This document shows positions 43,941-57,551 of a DNA stretch of 64,000 nt, piece after piece. The stretch's first letter is position 1, and each line of letters begins with the position of its first letter. The notes below the pieces were generated by a model. That model worked only from the letters and a program-made list of their open reading frames with translations, had not been told where the DNA came from and did not search any database. Made by a program: the position numbers and the translations under genes. Source of the stretch: Marsupella aquatica (taxonomy: Eukaryota; Marchantiophyta); assembly GCA_973895155.1 (NCBI GenBank), contig OZ316892.1:6758001-6822000 (forward strand), written 5' to 3'.

Positions 43941-46900
43941 GATCTCCAATGAATCAGGAAAGTTAGCAATGAGACCTTAGTTGTGAGGCATCGATCCAGT
44001 GCAAATTAATTCCAATTCAGAGCAGTGCCAAATCCAGCATAAGCATCTGCTGGTATTTCTAGCGCTAAGTACAATGCTGGTGGAATATGCCTCAAACTGG
44101 AGCAGTTGTGCAGACAAATCCCGATCAGTGGATCTAGGAATCTGTGATTATAGTATCCCGTGGGTGGACTCACATAGAACGGCTATGAATGGTCGTCAGC
44201 AACAACTTAATTTGCCCAAAACTAGCCAGAAACACAGGCAACACTTTCATATTACAGATTAGATGTGTTGCTCACATTGTCCCTAGCTAGGACTAATCCC
44301 TATGTTGCAAATCCCCCACTTGACCCACCTCATCGTCCAGTTCACCGGAAACTCAAGGGAAATGATTGAATTAAAAGACAAACAGATTTTACAATCTTAA
44401 AAGAGAGAATACAAAGTTTTACAGAAAGGGCCAAACAGAGTATAAAAGATACCAAACAGGTCCACCAGACAAAAACCAAACTCAAAAGAAGAGACTAAAG
44501 GGAAACCCCTAAAAACCAAGAAAGAGAAAACCAAACAAAACTAGACTAAACTAAACTAGACTAACACAAATGGACCAAGGTCCTCATCAAACTAGGCAAA
44601 TGTGGCAAAAGCTAATGGTTCACATCAAGTGTCAACACTAAATTGCAACACTAAATTGGCAAGTGAGACCGGAGTGTCCTCTAGGGGGTGAGCTGCTACT
44701 TTCACTAGGACTCATAATTGAATAAAAGGACAAGACTTTATAATCTTAAAGGTTCTTTCCAGGGGCCTAAATGATGGAATAAAAAGAAATCTGGAAAGGT
44801 CTTTCCTGGGGCATATTATCACACTGCCAAAGAACAAATAATGCCAAAAATGACAATTCTGGAAACAGGATCTCAATTTAGTGGAGAAAACAAGCAAAAA
44901 GTCCCCAAAAGACCAAAGAGTCAAAGGGTCCCTCACTAGAGCAAAGTTAGGCACTAAAGCCTTATTTTCAAGGACAAGCAATAAGACCATAATTTATACG
45001 GAAGAGAATAAATTTTACTTATAAAGCGCCAACTACAAGCTAATGATGGGGACTAGGCTTCTAGAGTGAGGCCTCTAGACAGTAACTCCATGACTCATCA
45101 TGTGGATGTGAAAACTCATGACTATGATGCATGTCAAATGACAATCACACATCTGTCATGATTTTTATTTACATAAAGAATGGGGTCTATGGCTCCACGA
45201 GAACATATGTGCATAGAAAGAGAGTATGATATGTTATGTATGGTTATTAGAATGATGGCATGCATGATGGGTTTGTTTATCATTCAAAGAATGTGAATAA
45301 GGTATATATTTTGGTCATATTTTTATTGTCCTCCCCTCTATTCATTTTCAAAGAACAAGTAATCGGGGCCAGTAAAGTACAAGATGGGAAAGCAAAAGAG
45401 TTCCAAAGAGGACATATACCACACATAGAAAAGAGTCAAATGCAACCTGGAAAAAAAAAAAGAGGAAAGAATCAAAAAGGGAAATTTTCAAACACTTCCC
45501 TAGTGGGGTGGTGGAATAAAGGTCCACAACTACAGCACATGTCACAAAAGCTAATGGTCCTTATCTAGTATAGTAACTAAATCTGCAAGTGGGACGCAAA
45601 TATATGTTCTCTATATAGGGGAGCAAGCCTCTGCTGAGGCACAATAACACCCATTATGAGAGATTGACAATAGATTGCTTGAGCTTCAGTATGTTAAAAT
45701 GTCACTGAAATGTTCTGAGAAGTAAATTGAAAAGTTTGGTACAGCCATGAAGCCCGCTCTGAAGTCAAAAGTTAATTAATAGCATAAGAGAGTCACAAAG
45801 AAAAATCTGTATAAATACCCCAAAACCCACAGCTCCGACCCTCCCAAGGGGTAATAGGCTCTCAATTTATCTCCCACAATGCCCTTGGTATTGAAGGTTC
45901 AACTTGCCAACCTTAGGCCCCACACTAAGAAAACATGACTTCCTTGAGAAAGGACCAAATCATGAAAAAGGGCTAAACAAAGTACAAAAGAGTAAACCCA
46001 AAAGCGGTCTGAAGAGGACAAAACACCAAACCGAAAAAAAGGGGGGCAAATGTTGAAGAGAAAAGGGACCAATTTACAAAAAAGTGCGAAACAAAGTACA
46101 AAGGGAGTAAAGCAAAAGGGGTACAAATAGAACAAACACCAAAGTCAAAAACCTAGAACGAAGAGATATATAAAAAAATAAACGACCTGCCACTCCACTA
46201 CTCCAGTTGTGTGATATCTGCAGTAGAGGTACACATCTAGTGTGGACACTAGGTGTGCAAGTGGGACATGGATTAGAGATTTGGCTCTTCTGTCCTGGTT
46301 TTCGTAACACCCTCTTTCACAATGGAATATATTGGAAGGCCCGGTGCAAAATCGACATTCGGCAAAGTAATCTGATTTGCGGAATACGTGATTGCCTTGC
46401 CGTGAAGCTTGTCCTCCTACGGATCTGGCAGCTTGTCCATCTTCGATGTCGAAATACAATTCTTTAATAAACTTACGTTCACAAATCACAATTGTATCGT
46501 GACTTCCGCCGGCGTTCAAGGAAATGTCCCTGTTTGATTCGCTTAGGGTCTCGATGGCAATGAACTCGTGACAGATTTCAATGAACGAAAGATGTTGTGA
46601 ATCGGACAGCCTGATTTTCCAACTGACCATAGTGATGCCAACGAAGCTAGCGCAGTCGACGCAATGACGAATCGTCAAAACCAAGAAAGTTGTGGAAGGT
46701 TTACAGAGCAAGATTTCCAGCTGCAGCTCCCGGCTAAATCACACTAGAAGACAGTATTTTCATCAGTATCATCAGAACAAACAATCCGTCAACCTGATCG
46801 ATGCTAGAATTAGCAATTAATCCCTCAACCTGATCGATTCTAGAATTAGCAATTTTCCAGTACAGCACCATTGAATCAATCGATCGCTCAGCTTATTTTA

Positions 46901-49900
46901 CCTTTGTTTCCGAGGTGTGGCTCGATCAGTGCCTTGAAAAGAATGCTGGAAGTTTAAAGATGAAGTCCTACAGTAAGTGATGTAAGGTACAACTGTTCAG
47001 AGTAGGATGGCATCTACTGTAGTGGTTTGTATCTGGGACTCCTGAATTGTTACGACCAAAACCATGGTATCTTTTGTTCATTGACGATGATTTTGCTGGT
47101 TCTGTCGCCTGTCCAGAGGACTAAAAATTGACGGACAGTTGTAAAATCTTACATCCAGGGCTCTGGACCGAAGCAGTTCAGACAGATTGTCTCCTGTGAA
47201 GGAATATCAATTCTCGTTGGCACGCTTGCTACGAGACAATAAGTGAATCTTGGGGATTCGCGGGCTGCAAAGGATCATTCAAGATCTCTCAAAATGGAAT
47301 CACCACGTTTGCCACTGGGCAATAAGTTCTGCTTCGGGAATCGTGGGCTGCAACGGATCACTCTCTCTCTCTCTAATCGACATGCAGTAGTACTGAGCAA
47401 GGAAAAAAGTTTCAGTCTGAATCTTACATCTACTCTGGCACAGTTCACTGCAGACATGTGGTCAGGAACCGCATATGCATCTCGTGGTTGATACTTTATG
47501 CTAGATGACGACGGTTCACGTGGTAAAACGAGACGCGGAAGAACGCAATCGCCATCATCACAATTTTTGAGGAATCGTCCCTTGTGCGCATGGAAAGCGT
47601 TTTTAAGAGGTTAATAACTTGGAGCTACAGTTGTCCGGCCTACTGGACACGATTTGGGAACGACTACTCACGTTTGTTCTTACGTGGGTGCAAGCCTGCA
47701 AGGGAAGCCTGGTCGTTCGTATGTAATCATGATGCTCAGCCGATTGCAGTGAGCAATCCAGTGCCGGAAAAGTCAAGCTCGCCGCACCCCACCGCCCCGA
47801 CAACCTGATTAGCCGAGCAAGTAAGTTTGTCAAGTCATCAAATATGAGATCTGCGCAGGGATCGTCATCACAGCGCTGCGCGTATCTTCTTCCTTGCTCA
47901 GACAAGGTCGTCACAAAGCGCATCATACGTATTGTCGGGCCTGCAGGTCTCTCCATCTGCAAATCGGCGGGTTCGAAGCGGTTGCTTGTGGAGATAGTCA
48001 ATAGTGCAATACGTATACTCGTATAGAGATTACTGCGCGGTTCCCGGCGACTGCTCCGTGAGCGCGATGTTCGTTGGAAAGTCAATAATGATGGACCACA
48101 AGACGCACAAGACGGAATCCGTCGACTGCATGAGCTCTAGCTCGCTAGGAAGTAAAAGTAGAACGGTCACCACTCTCATTGACTCCTTCGATCGAATCGA
48201 ATTTATTCTCCACCTGCCACCGGGGCCAGGACACTTTGCGCTGCCCAGCCCTCCCTTTCGAAGCTTACCCGTGAAAAGCAAGTACGTAACATATTGTACA
48301 TAACTATCTTGCAGCTCGGTTTGATTCCCCAAATTAGCTAGAAAGGCAACTACCAAGGAGGTCTGGTGGTTCCTAAGTGACATGCTGTACCGTCAATCAA
48401 TCCATATCTCGACCCCAAACTACACCAGATACAGTTATTGGACACTCCATGAATCCATGACCACCGACCGGTGTTGGACTTGTCCGGTCGAATGTTCAGT
48501 TGTTCGATCTTTACAAAATTGTGCCACGCTAGCTCCCCGGCTAGGTCATTAATGTGCTGTGACCGCGACGATCATTCCCTGTGCGTCGTAGAGTACTAGG
48601 GTTGTTGTCGATCACTCCGTCTGATGGATTTCGTTATACAGTTGTACCTTACATACCTACAACTACCGTACTGCGTAAGGAACCCTGCTATGGCTGAAAG
48701 CCCATGGCAAACGTCTCATCAAATTAAGACTGTTTGAACTCAGACGTCTCATTTGGCTCATCAAATCAGACGTTGAATTCTCTGAACTTTAATTTCTACG
48801 GAGTAACGTTATCTTTGAGTCTGCGCTCTCCGTGCTCCAACTGGCATGTTCCTCAGCAGACAGGCTGGGGAACGACGTGTGTTCTGAGTTGCTCGAATTT
48901 ATCAGCAAGACAGTACGCTCGTTCGATCCATCCTTGAGCTCTACTTTACCGACGTCTCCAAGACCTATTGAGTTGTGTATCTGCAATCACTGGCATTGTG
49001 GCCGTCGATTATTCAGCCAGGATATATGATCCTTAGACCAATGAAATCTAATTCAGGAATACCTGCATCGTTCTTGGTTCCGGAAACAATTCAGTCCTTC
49101 CGTCGAAACTATCATGGATCCCCCGATTTCGGAATCAAGCAGATCACCATTCTTTCCGAATTATCATCCTGGATTCCCCGAATCCCCCGAATCCCATGTG
49201 CTGTTCTCAGGAAGGATCTTTCCAGGCTGTTCATGCAGCAAGTCCACTTCGACCGTGTCAGCGTCGTTGTCGTGGACGGACAAGGTCGCTTTTTCACTGG
49301 ACGGAAGTTCTGTCTTTGAGACGGACAGACCGATGCTTCCGGTTAAGCACATTGATATTACCACGGAATGCTTCCATGTTCATAGCGCAATCAAGTGCTG
49401 CAAGTGTATTTCTGGAGATGAATCTGGCCAGATTGTAACCTGCTCTAAAGGAAATCCGACACGTCGTACCAGCGCTGAATGCTGTGAACAAACTGCTTTG
49501 CGCCAGCACAATTCCCGCACAATTGCAGATAGATTGTCAGTCAATTGGAATTGATTAGTCTTGGTTTGAAGTGATGCGCAGTACTTCACTTACCACTAGC
49601 GGCTACCGAAAGCATTCATCATTCCCTTACATCGGAGGAAATGAAAAATCCCTTGCCGCGCAATACAATAGCAAACTAACTCTGTTAGTTTGAACTATCT
49701 GAATGATGAAATGCGATCATTGGAATAGTAGTGCTTTCTCTAGAACGTTCGAAATCTTTGACTGTATATCTCGACTAGATCCAGGTTTCTATTTGTAATT
49801 CAAATTCAGGTTTGCAGCCGCTATACTTGCTCTTGGAGAGATGGTCTGAGTGAGAGTTGATACCATACTCAACTTGGCGTGGGCTGGGGTCCGAGTTCAC

Positions 49901-52533
49901 CTCCAGATCGTCTCAAAACCTGGACCCACTTTCATCATGGCAGTCGCCACGGAGAAATAGACAATTGCGAGAAGGAGATATGTGGACGAATGGATCAAGT
50001 AAGAATCTTATCTTGTCTTGAGTATCCGGTATAGTCCATGCACCTTTTCCAATCCGTCCACAAAGATTCTGACTAAGTTGTTCCATTTTTTTGTCTCTTC
50101 CAAACAAACCCACTTGTTCGCAACTCTGTGAACGATAATTGATTTGGATCATTGATTGAATAATCCCATATATGAATTAACGCAGTTACCGTGTGGGCCC
50201 ATGCTAGTCAGAGAATAAGTTTTGCTTGTTGAGGATCTCGACACAAGGAAACGGTGAGTCTTCAAGGTTTAGAAATGATGATTGTTTAGGGTGAAGCAAT
50301 TCATTTTGGTGTGAAGCAATTCATAACGTTCGCTTTTTCCCCCTTTCCCTCTTGCCCGATCATTCCTGGTGTGTCGACGTGATGTGGCAAACCACCTCCT
50401 ACCTCCTGGTCAGACCCAATCACTTTTTAGGCCAGAGCCACTGTACGTATTAAGTTTTTGATCACCAAAAGCTATCTAAATACTCTCGGAAACTACCCGT
50501 GACACTGGTGAGTCCGACCTACTCTCAAGTTGGGTTTCTTAGAGATCTTCCCGGGACATCGGTGAGTCCGACCTACTCTCGATTTCCGACCTACTCTCGA
50601 TTTGCTGAAAGTGTGACGTCTGAATTTGTCTCAAGCTACTTCTATTTCTTCGAGAGTTGAAGTGTGCCTTGATTAGAGTTGACACGATCGATTGCATGAA
50701 CTGCTGACGAGTCGGACAAAAATGGTACTACATTGCATTGGTGAGGGGGAGGGGGGTGAAGAAGGAATGACTAGCCAGGGATGAAAACAAGACTGCTGGC
50801 CTGCTTGGCCAGGTAGCCCTCAAAGTCTCTTTAGCCATGACCTGAGACCACATTGATTTGAAAATGTCGGCTGCGCACGTGGGTTCCAGCTAAAGGGTGA
50901 TAAAAGCCACGGGAATCATGCCCTCGGTGGTCCTTGTTGGCCATTTTTTCGTGTTGTGTGGCCGCATCTTTTTGCTTTGACCAGTCCGATAGCAAAGCAA
51001 GTATTTAAAGCACTCGCCTATGAACATGGGAACCTTGTCGTTCTAGGTGATGATGCAATTTGGTAATTTGGTCGCTTCCAAAAACGTAGGCCTTTTCACA
51101 TGGAGAGTATCTGAGTACAATCTATGACTCCTCCTCACCTGGCTACTTTGTATCATAGGTTGGTGGGAAGTTCGGCTGACGGAGAGAGATTGAACTCTAA
51201 AAGCTAGAAGCCGTGCCTATCTGATCCTATAGATTTGAGCACATGTCTGGATCGATCGCTTACCTAAACTGAAAGGTGATGATCATTTCACATCGCCCTG
51301 GCAATGGTAAGTTGAACTTCATGATACCTTCAAAAAAATTGAGCATATTCTTGTACGTGTAGTTTGTCAAAGCATATCGACAATATTTCATTGTTTATGC
51401 TCTCCTCCTGACTGCACTTCTCTAACTGTCATGGCACACAATAACCATGAGATACGGTGGCCGCACACAAACGAGGTAAATGCAATTTGTTTCTAAGATT
51501 CAGATCTCAGTCTTGTTCAGACATATGTTTGCAACACATGATTTTCCTGAAAACATCCCGTAGCTAGCTAGCTTCGATTGCAAATGGAAAGCCACAAAAC
51601 ACGCCGAAAAGTGAGGGTTTGTCCACTTACAGCTGATTGTTGAGCATGGGAAAAAGGAGCAACATCAAAAGAAAGTGACATAGGCCGCGCGTGGACCATA
51701 GCAATACCTCGAGTCTTCAAAAGACGACGATCACGCCTCAAAGCATTCAGAGTAACTTTTTCAGAAAGAAAGGAAATAATTTCGAGCCATGAAAAGCTAG
51801 CGAGGTGATCGAACATCTTTACATTGAACATGCGACTGTCGATTTATGCGTTGGGATTCAAACCAAAATCGTGCAGTTTATCACCGTGATCGTAGTTCAG
51901 GAGATAGGATTGTCTGGTAGCTTGAGGCAGTGGTTGGTATCTGGAGGACAGGGATGGCGGCGAATGGCAAACTATTATTTGAAGATTCTTGATTTCCGGG
52001 ATCTAGATATGAAATTCTTTCAATTTATACATCATGAGACAACTGCCCCAGGCTTCAGCTCTGAATGGACCAGCAAGTTAGTGATGAACTCCAAAGGAAA
52101 CCCTGTTCAAAATTTCCTGTGTCGAGCTTAGGACTTTAATCTGACAGAGTCCAGAAGTCGAACAGCTGCTGTAAGCACTAAAGGCATTCATTAAGACACA
52201 ATCCACCTCTGTCGCTGAAATGCAGCAAGGAAATCACTTTTCTTTTTCTAAATTCGCGAGAGTGAAGCAAGGATGCACCTTCACGTTGCTAATGAACCCT
52301 ATGGATTGCTAAAGTTATGGTGGAATTGCTCATAACATTTGACTTGATTCACATAATATTGTTTATACTTTTGACTCAAATATGGCCTGTAAATGGTCTT
52401 CTTACATTTTCAGCGGGTTTCTGTAACATTACTGAACCGGTCTCCTCTAGGTTGGCAACTTGACTACCTTTCAATTGACCCACATGAGGTTTCCAAGTGT
52501 AAAGTAAAATCATGATTTAGAATATTTGACCAT
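43941..52533. other. Gene-less stretch
   Basis: About 8.6 kb without a recognised gene. 44.4-46.2 kb is purine-rich, with an imperfect ~110-bp duplication ('aaacaaagtacaaa...agtaaa') at about 45970 and 46085. 45055-45100 resembles 23270-23310 ('cctctagac.gt.a.tcc'). 46.5-50 kb is GC-richer with many overlapping open frames, none with recognisable domains. A 20-bp sequence 'ggtgagtccgacctactctc' occurs at 50507 and 50561, with a partial third copy at 50584. Confidence 0.4.
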
Positions 52534-52700
52534 GAAATGGAGCAAATCATCTTCCATAAGTCTCAAACTTTGTGAGGGTAATGGATTGGACATAATAGAC
52601 CATAATATTTTACCATCTTTGTGTTCATCTGAAATGGAGCAAATCATCTTCTATAAGTCTCAATCTTTGTCTGACTGGCAATGGCTTGGACATAAGTCAC
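52534..52700. repeat. 97-bp-period direct duplication
   Basis: A ~65-bp block starting 'gaaatggagcaaatcatctt' at 52534 recurs at 52631, with shared downstream 'ataagtctca' and 'ttggacata'. The copies differ at several sites. Confidence 0.8.
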
Positions 52701-53053
52701 CCTCGAAGTGACCATCCTGGAAAAGATTGGGCTTAAACGGAGATCCAAAAGTCATTCAAATAAATTGATCCATCTGCCAAATTCAAAAGTAAGGTTTATG
52801 TTGCCAACAGTTGATGACTTTGACAACCTTCTTGACATTCTCACTTTCGCTTCGTCCACACCTGCTCACACTGGTAAGTCATCAAGAGGCCATGCACATT
52901 TTGAAAATGTGCTATGTACTTGTGAAGTTACTTTGTGACTAATTGACAATTTTGTTCAGAAGTGTGCTCAAGTCTGTGATATGGGAGCTATGGAGTGATG
53001 CCGGGGACAGAGTGACGCAAATATTTTTATCACCGGTCCATCTCATTGATCCT

Positions 53054-53369
53054 ATTTGCTTGCTTTCAATGGCAGTGAGATTGGATTCTCCAGGCAACAC
53101 TAGACTGAACTAAGATCATTTTCAAAAAAAGTGACTTGATATCTTGAGTACTTGCTCCACAGGGTAGCCAAAGTTTTCAACTGCAAACCGCCATGAGTTT
53201 TTTGTTCTTGTTTTGGTGTAACTAAACTTAGTGATTGCTTTCATGGAGTCCATTGGGATGGGTGGGGAATCCATCTCACTGCAATTAAAAGCAAGCAATT
53301 GTCTTTCCTTCAATCCGCACTCCAGATTCCAAATTTGGAGATGCCAATGAGTTGATTGAAGGAAAGACA
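53054..53369. repeat. Nested inverted repeats
   Basis: An outer pair of ~30-bp arms (53054-53085 against the complement of 53270-53300) has a few mismatches. Directly next to it is a perfect 16-bp pair (53300-53315, TGTCTTTCCTTCAATC, and 53354-53369) around a 38-base loop. Both could form stem-loops, and no coding content is evident. This may be a decayed fold-back transposon. Confidence 0.7.
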
Positions 53370-55575
53370 CTGAACTGGATAATTGCAAACTTTGGTCTTC
53401 CAATGGTCGACTGGCAACAGTGACAGTCATGAAGACAAAGCAAACCTGGGTGCAATTGAAACCACATATGCAGCTTCCTTGCCAATCTTTTACTAGCTAA
53501 TTGAACACATTTCCTCCGCAACATATGCACAACATCATTACATAGCTAGATCAATTGAACTTTTAACCCAATAAATTGTGCACTGTCTGGTCATATAACT
53601 CAGACCATTGACTAGCTAGTCTAACAGTCCTATGCTCACCCCAAGCCAGACTGCTCTGATTGGAATTTGTTGCTGGGAAGCAAGATTCATAGGATGTCAA
53701 GTTAAACTACATAATAACTATATAATTGAGAAGTGAGACTGACTGTGGGGCTTCATTGAAGTTGGGGATTGGGGCAGGATGAGGTGCTGAAAATGGCCTA
53801 TCATGTGAAAAGTTACTTGAAACCAGATGAACTTGAAGGAGGGGCCCTTCCCCCTTCTTCTTCCTTCCCTTTATGGGGTTGCATTACCTTTGGGATCATG
53901 TTTCCTGGTTTGTTGCTTTTGTTGCTTGGCAATGTGATGTACATAGTTGGACGTGACTTAATGAACAAGTGATGGGCCCAAATGTCCATACCTATATTTA
54001 TGTTCAAAGGACAAGCAGTCTAGTGGGTCTATGTCCACCCTGCAAAGTGCCATTAGCTATTGAAGTGCCAAGAAACCAGACAGTAATTGAAAATTTAAAT
54101 AGAGAATCAAATGAAGAATTCTTAATTCTAACCTGAGTCAGACAAATAATCCCCGTGCTAACATCAGTCTAACACATGTACATGACCGTAAACTTATCAG
54201 AGCAAAGACTCATAGTAATGTTCGTGGAGCATGGGTCTATTCAAATGGTAAAATTAGCTGACCATGAATCCATAGTAAAAGTAGTGGACGCATAGTAAAG
54301 TTTGATATAGTACGGGTCCAATGGTAAATTAGCTGAGCATAAACTATGTAGTCAACTAGCAGCATAGATCCATGCTCATATAGTAAAGTACGTTGATGGA
54401 ATAGGGGTCCAATGGTAACATTACTTGGGCATAGATCCCATAGTCAACAAAGCAGCATAGAGTGATGCTAAATTAGTTTAGTAGGGTTATTCAAGATTAG
54501 ATATTTACGGGTCCAATTAGAGACCTTGGTAAATCTATAAATTTTGTTATTCTCAACTACTTTCTTCCACAGTCATAAGGAGAGCACTTTATAAATGCTG
54601 TATTAAAGCAATATTTTTTGCTGAGTCCTCCTTGGATGTTGGGTTACTTTAAGGGATCAGTTGAGATGTGTATCAATTGGGATGTCTTTTCATAAAGACA
54701 CCCTTGAGACCTGATCTTTCGCACAAAAATAGAGGTAATAACATAAAATCCTGTGAGCCATTTTTTAAGACTCACCCTCATCCTGCCTCCCATTTTCACT
54801 CGCCACCCAACTTCAGTTCTGCCCCCATAGTCATGATGTTGAGGTTTTCACTCTTGACGGTAGGCCCTGAAAAGTATATTGTGATTGCAATTATATACTT
54901 TGTTAGATTGTCACTACATCTTCATTGAGATCATTTAAAGATATTGGAACATGAGACAAAGGTTCTTTTCTATGTGTGAGTGTATGTTCTAAACTTCGTC
55001 CATGTTAAAGCTTGAATGATGTTGTTCATCACAAAAATCATTGTGTGTCATTTTGATGTTTATTTACTGTAGAATAGATGAGTGCAAATTTCTACATCCG
55101 TTTGATGTCATTTCTATGACACCCAATCAACAATTTTCACCTAAATATTGGATACACAATCACATTGACATTAAACATGTATGCATTTAATAATGCAAAA
55201 TGGAGGGCAATATCCAAGATGCTTGTCAATTTGATGTACATTTCTTACACTGACAAAACTGGATATCAAATGGATACACAATACACTTTTGTGATGTTCA
55301 AGTTTGTATGAGATTGAAGCCTTTTTACTCTAAGATCATGTCATTGTAGTTGACATGTCTATTTCCTATATCCTATGCAAGCTTGGGTTGGGATGGAGAA
55401 TAAACCCAATTTATTATTATTCTCGGGGCCATTGAGAAGGGTGGTGGCACAAGGAACACTTTGTAAATTCACAAACTTTAGGAATATTTGGGTACTAGCC
55501 TGATTAACCATTCCTCAGTTGAACATAAATAGAGATGAGAGTAAATACAAATCTTTCAGACTAGTTTTCCTCATC
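53370..55575. other. Gene-less stretch with degenerate repeats
   Basis: There is no recognised gene. At about 54195-54500, motifs 'ggtccaatggtaa.attag', 'catagt.aa' and 'gcagcatag' recur at ~110-bp spacing, an old tandem array. The 67-codon frame at 53769-53972 has one hydrophobic helix but no family resemblance. Confidence 0.4.
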
Positions 55576-55579
55576 ATTC

Positions 55580-55710
55580 CCCTAGCCAATTGACCTAAGC
55601 CAATCTCAGTAGGTGGGATGGGTTCAGTGGAGGGGGGATTGAACCTGGGACCTCTCAGTTGCAGGCAAATCCCTAGCCAATTGACCTAAGCCAATTGGTT
55701 GATATTTGGT
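55580..55710 (-). repeat. tRNA-derived SINE-like head with 25-bp direct repeats
   Basis: Read on the minus strand, the segment has a pol III A-box-like TAGGTCAATTGG followed about 40 bases later by a B-box GGTTCAATCCC, the spacing and form of a tRNA-related SINE promoter. A perfect 25-bp sequence (beginning 'ccctagccaattgacc') occurs at 55580-55604 and 55671-55695. It overlaps the A-box, so it is more likely an internal duplication than a target duplication. No body or poly-A tail is clearly delimited. Confidence 0.5.
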
Positions 55711-55974
55711 ATCTTAGCACTGAGTAAGACCGGTGGTAGATAATAACATGCACCCTAAGATTGAATTTGGTACTCATTTCATATACATTACAATCAATAT
55801 GTAATGCCAAGGAGCATCTCATACATTTGGGAATATGAGAGTACCATTGTGATCCCACCATAGGGAGGATGTACAGTTCAAAATGTAGATTTTATCAAGC
55901 TCATCGTTACAAAAGATTCACATCTAGAAATACTTCTTAAGTTTAAAAAATCAGCAAGAAATAGGTGTTTAGGG

Positions 55975-56760
55975 TAAAAGGGTCCCAATAGAAAGGAAGT
56001 GCAAGAGCCTGATGGGTAGGTCACCGACATTAGTTCACCATTAGGCACCTATAATTCAAAACGTAGATGATTGTTTTCCTTGAAAGGAACACACTTACTT
56101 ATATGAAAAGTAGATCCCAATAAAAAAATGGGAGTAAACCGGCCAGACCAAGAAGGTCAAAAGGTCAAAAGGCTCAAAATGTAGATTTCATCAAGCTCTT
56201 GAGCCCTAAGCTCTACAAATACTCATATAGATCTAGAAATAGGTGATATTTTAGAAATCACCAAAATGGATTGTAGGTTAAGAGAGTCCTAGGATGGAAA
56301 GTCAATGGGAGAGCCTGCTAGGTTGGTCTTATTAGTTCACAATAGGAGGCTATCTACGGCTCAAAATGAAAGGTTTGTTTTTTTATCTCTCGAGCTCTAT
56401 GTTCCACACAAACTACTTTTCACTTCTACATGCAGTACTTACTTTTAAATTTTAAGAATAACAACGTCTTAGAGTACAGCCGACCTATGATGGAAAGTGA
56501 GAGGGGGAGTCTCCTGGGTAGGTCTCATTAGTGCACACGAGAGAGAGAGAGAGAGATAATGTATAATTAGTTGGGAGCTCTAGGCTACATAAAGAATCGT
56601 ATCAGAAACTATTACATTTCTTTTAAGAAATAATTATTGCATTGTTTTAAGGTATAAGGGTCCTATAATGGGAAGAGAGTGGGAGAGCCTCCTGGGTAGA
56701 TCTATAGTTCACCATAGGGGCCATCTATATCTGACATTTCAGATTTCACTCTTGAGACCA
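55975..56760. repeat. Degenerate ~170-300-bp tandem array
   Basis: Four recurrences of a module with 'gggtcc.a.....aag', 'gggagagcctcctgggtagg' (variants) and 'attagttcaccataggg' begin at about 55978, 56283, 56475 and 56657. Spacing is irregular (about 300, 190 and 180 bp). A short (GA)n run lies at about 56537-56556. Confidence 0.65.
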
Positions 56761-57015
56761 AAATAACAATGATTTATGCATGTTAAATGATTGTAACACT
56801 CATTTATAAATAAAGCCCAAAATTGTCTTCTTTTGAATTAGTGTATCACTTATTATATGAGTCACATGTTTGATGGACTCCCAAAATAACATGTGTTATT
56901 TGATGGGACCCTTTAGTGATCCAGGCCATTGATAGATCTTTAATTGATGCACCCAAAACCTCATGGGGTTGGTTGGAGAGACGAGTTTGATTGAGGGGTT
57001 GATCAAGCAAATAAC

Positions 57016-57360
57016 TGTTGAGCATAGACGATGATCGCAACGGCAAGCCCATGAACCATCCAACGCACAATAGTCAACATAGAGAGATATGTGGTTCACC
57101 TCCACATGAGGCTACGTCCACGGGAACACACATGAGCTTTATTGCACTCTAGGCCAACTGGCCATACCAAGCATCCACATCGCAAGCTCTCTCTATCTCT
57201 CAACTAGCTCCGTAACAATGAGCCTGAGTTCCCCCTCTCCAAGCAAACACCGCTTGGTTATAGAGTGTGCATAGAATGACTAACCTAACCAAGTCTATGA
57301 CTAAGGTTAGCCTTAACTACGGTCCAGTCGTAACTCTAGACCTAAGAGTAAATCCTAATA
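57016..57360 (-). repeat. 3' LTR of copia element 2 (complete)
   Basis: This 345-bp LTR is preceded (minus-strand sense) by the purine tract complementary to ATCTCCCCCTTGA at 57361. Its minus-strand start has decayed from TG to TA; the end is CA next to the ATAAC duplication. Confidence 0.9.
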
Positions 57361-57551
57361 ATCTCCCCCTTGACTCTGGTCTAGGGGAGGGTAAAGACTG
57401 CTACCAATACGATTGCTCAGCGGGAAGTTCTGGAAAGAAAAACCAAACCGGTTTTTCCCTCTTTATACGAAAGTAGACCAGAACTAAGCCGTAGCCTATA
57501 CAAGGAATGAGCAAGAGTATATCTCAGTATCTACACAAATGTTAAGTAACC

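Noticed and set aside
46145-46711. 188-codon open frame on the minus strand
   Set aside because: No recognisable domain or motif. Roughly one frame of this length is expected by chance among the six frames of 64 kb, and its end runs into a low-complexity Phe/Tyr stretch.
47603-48085. 160-codon minus-strand frame, with others overlapping on both strands at 47.6-49.6 kb
   Set aside because: Several mutually overlapping frames in GC-richer DNA, none with a known motif; more likely composition than genes.
53769-53972. 67-codon frame with a hydrophobic segment, like a small membrane protein
   Set aside because: One Leu-rich run alone is weak evidence, and the frame lies among decayed repeats with no promoter or splice context.
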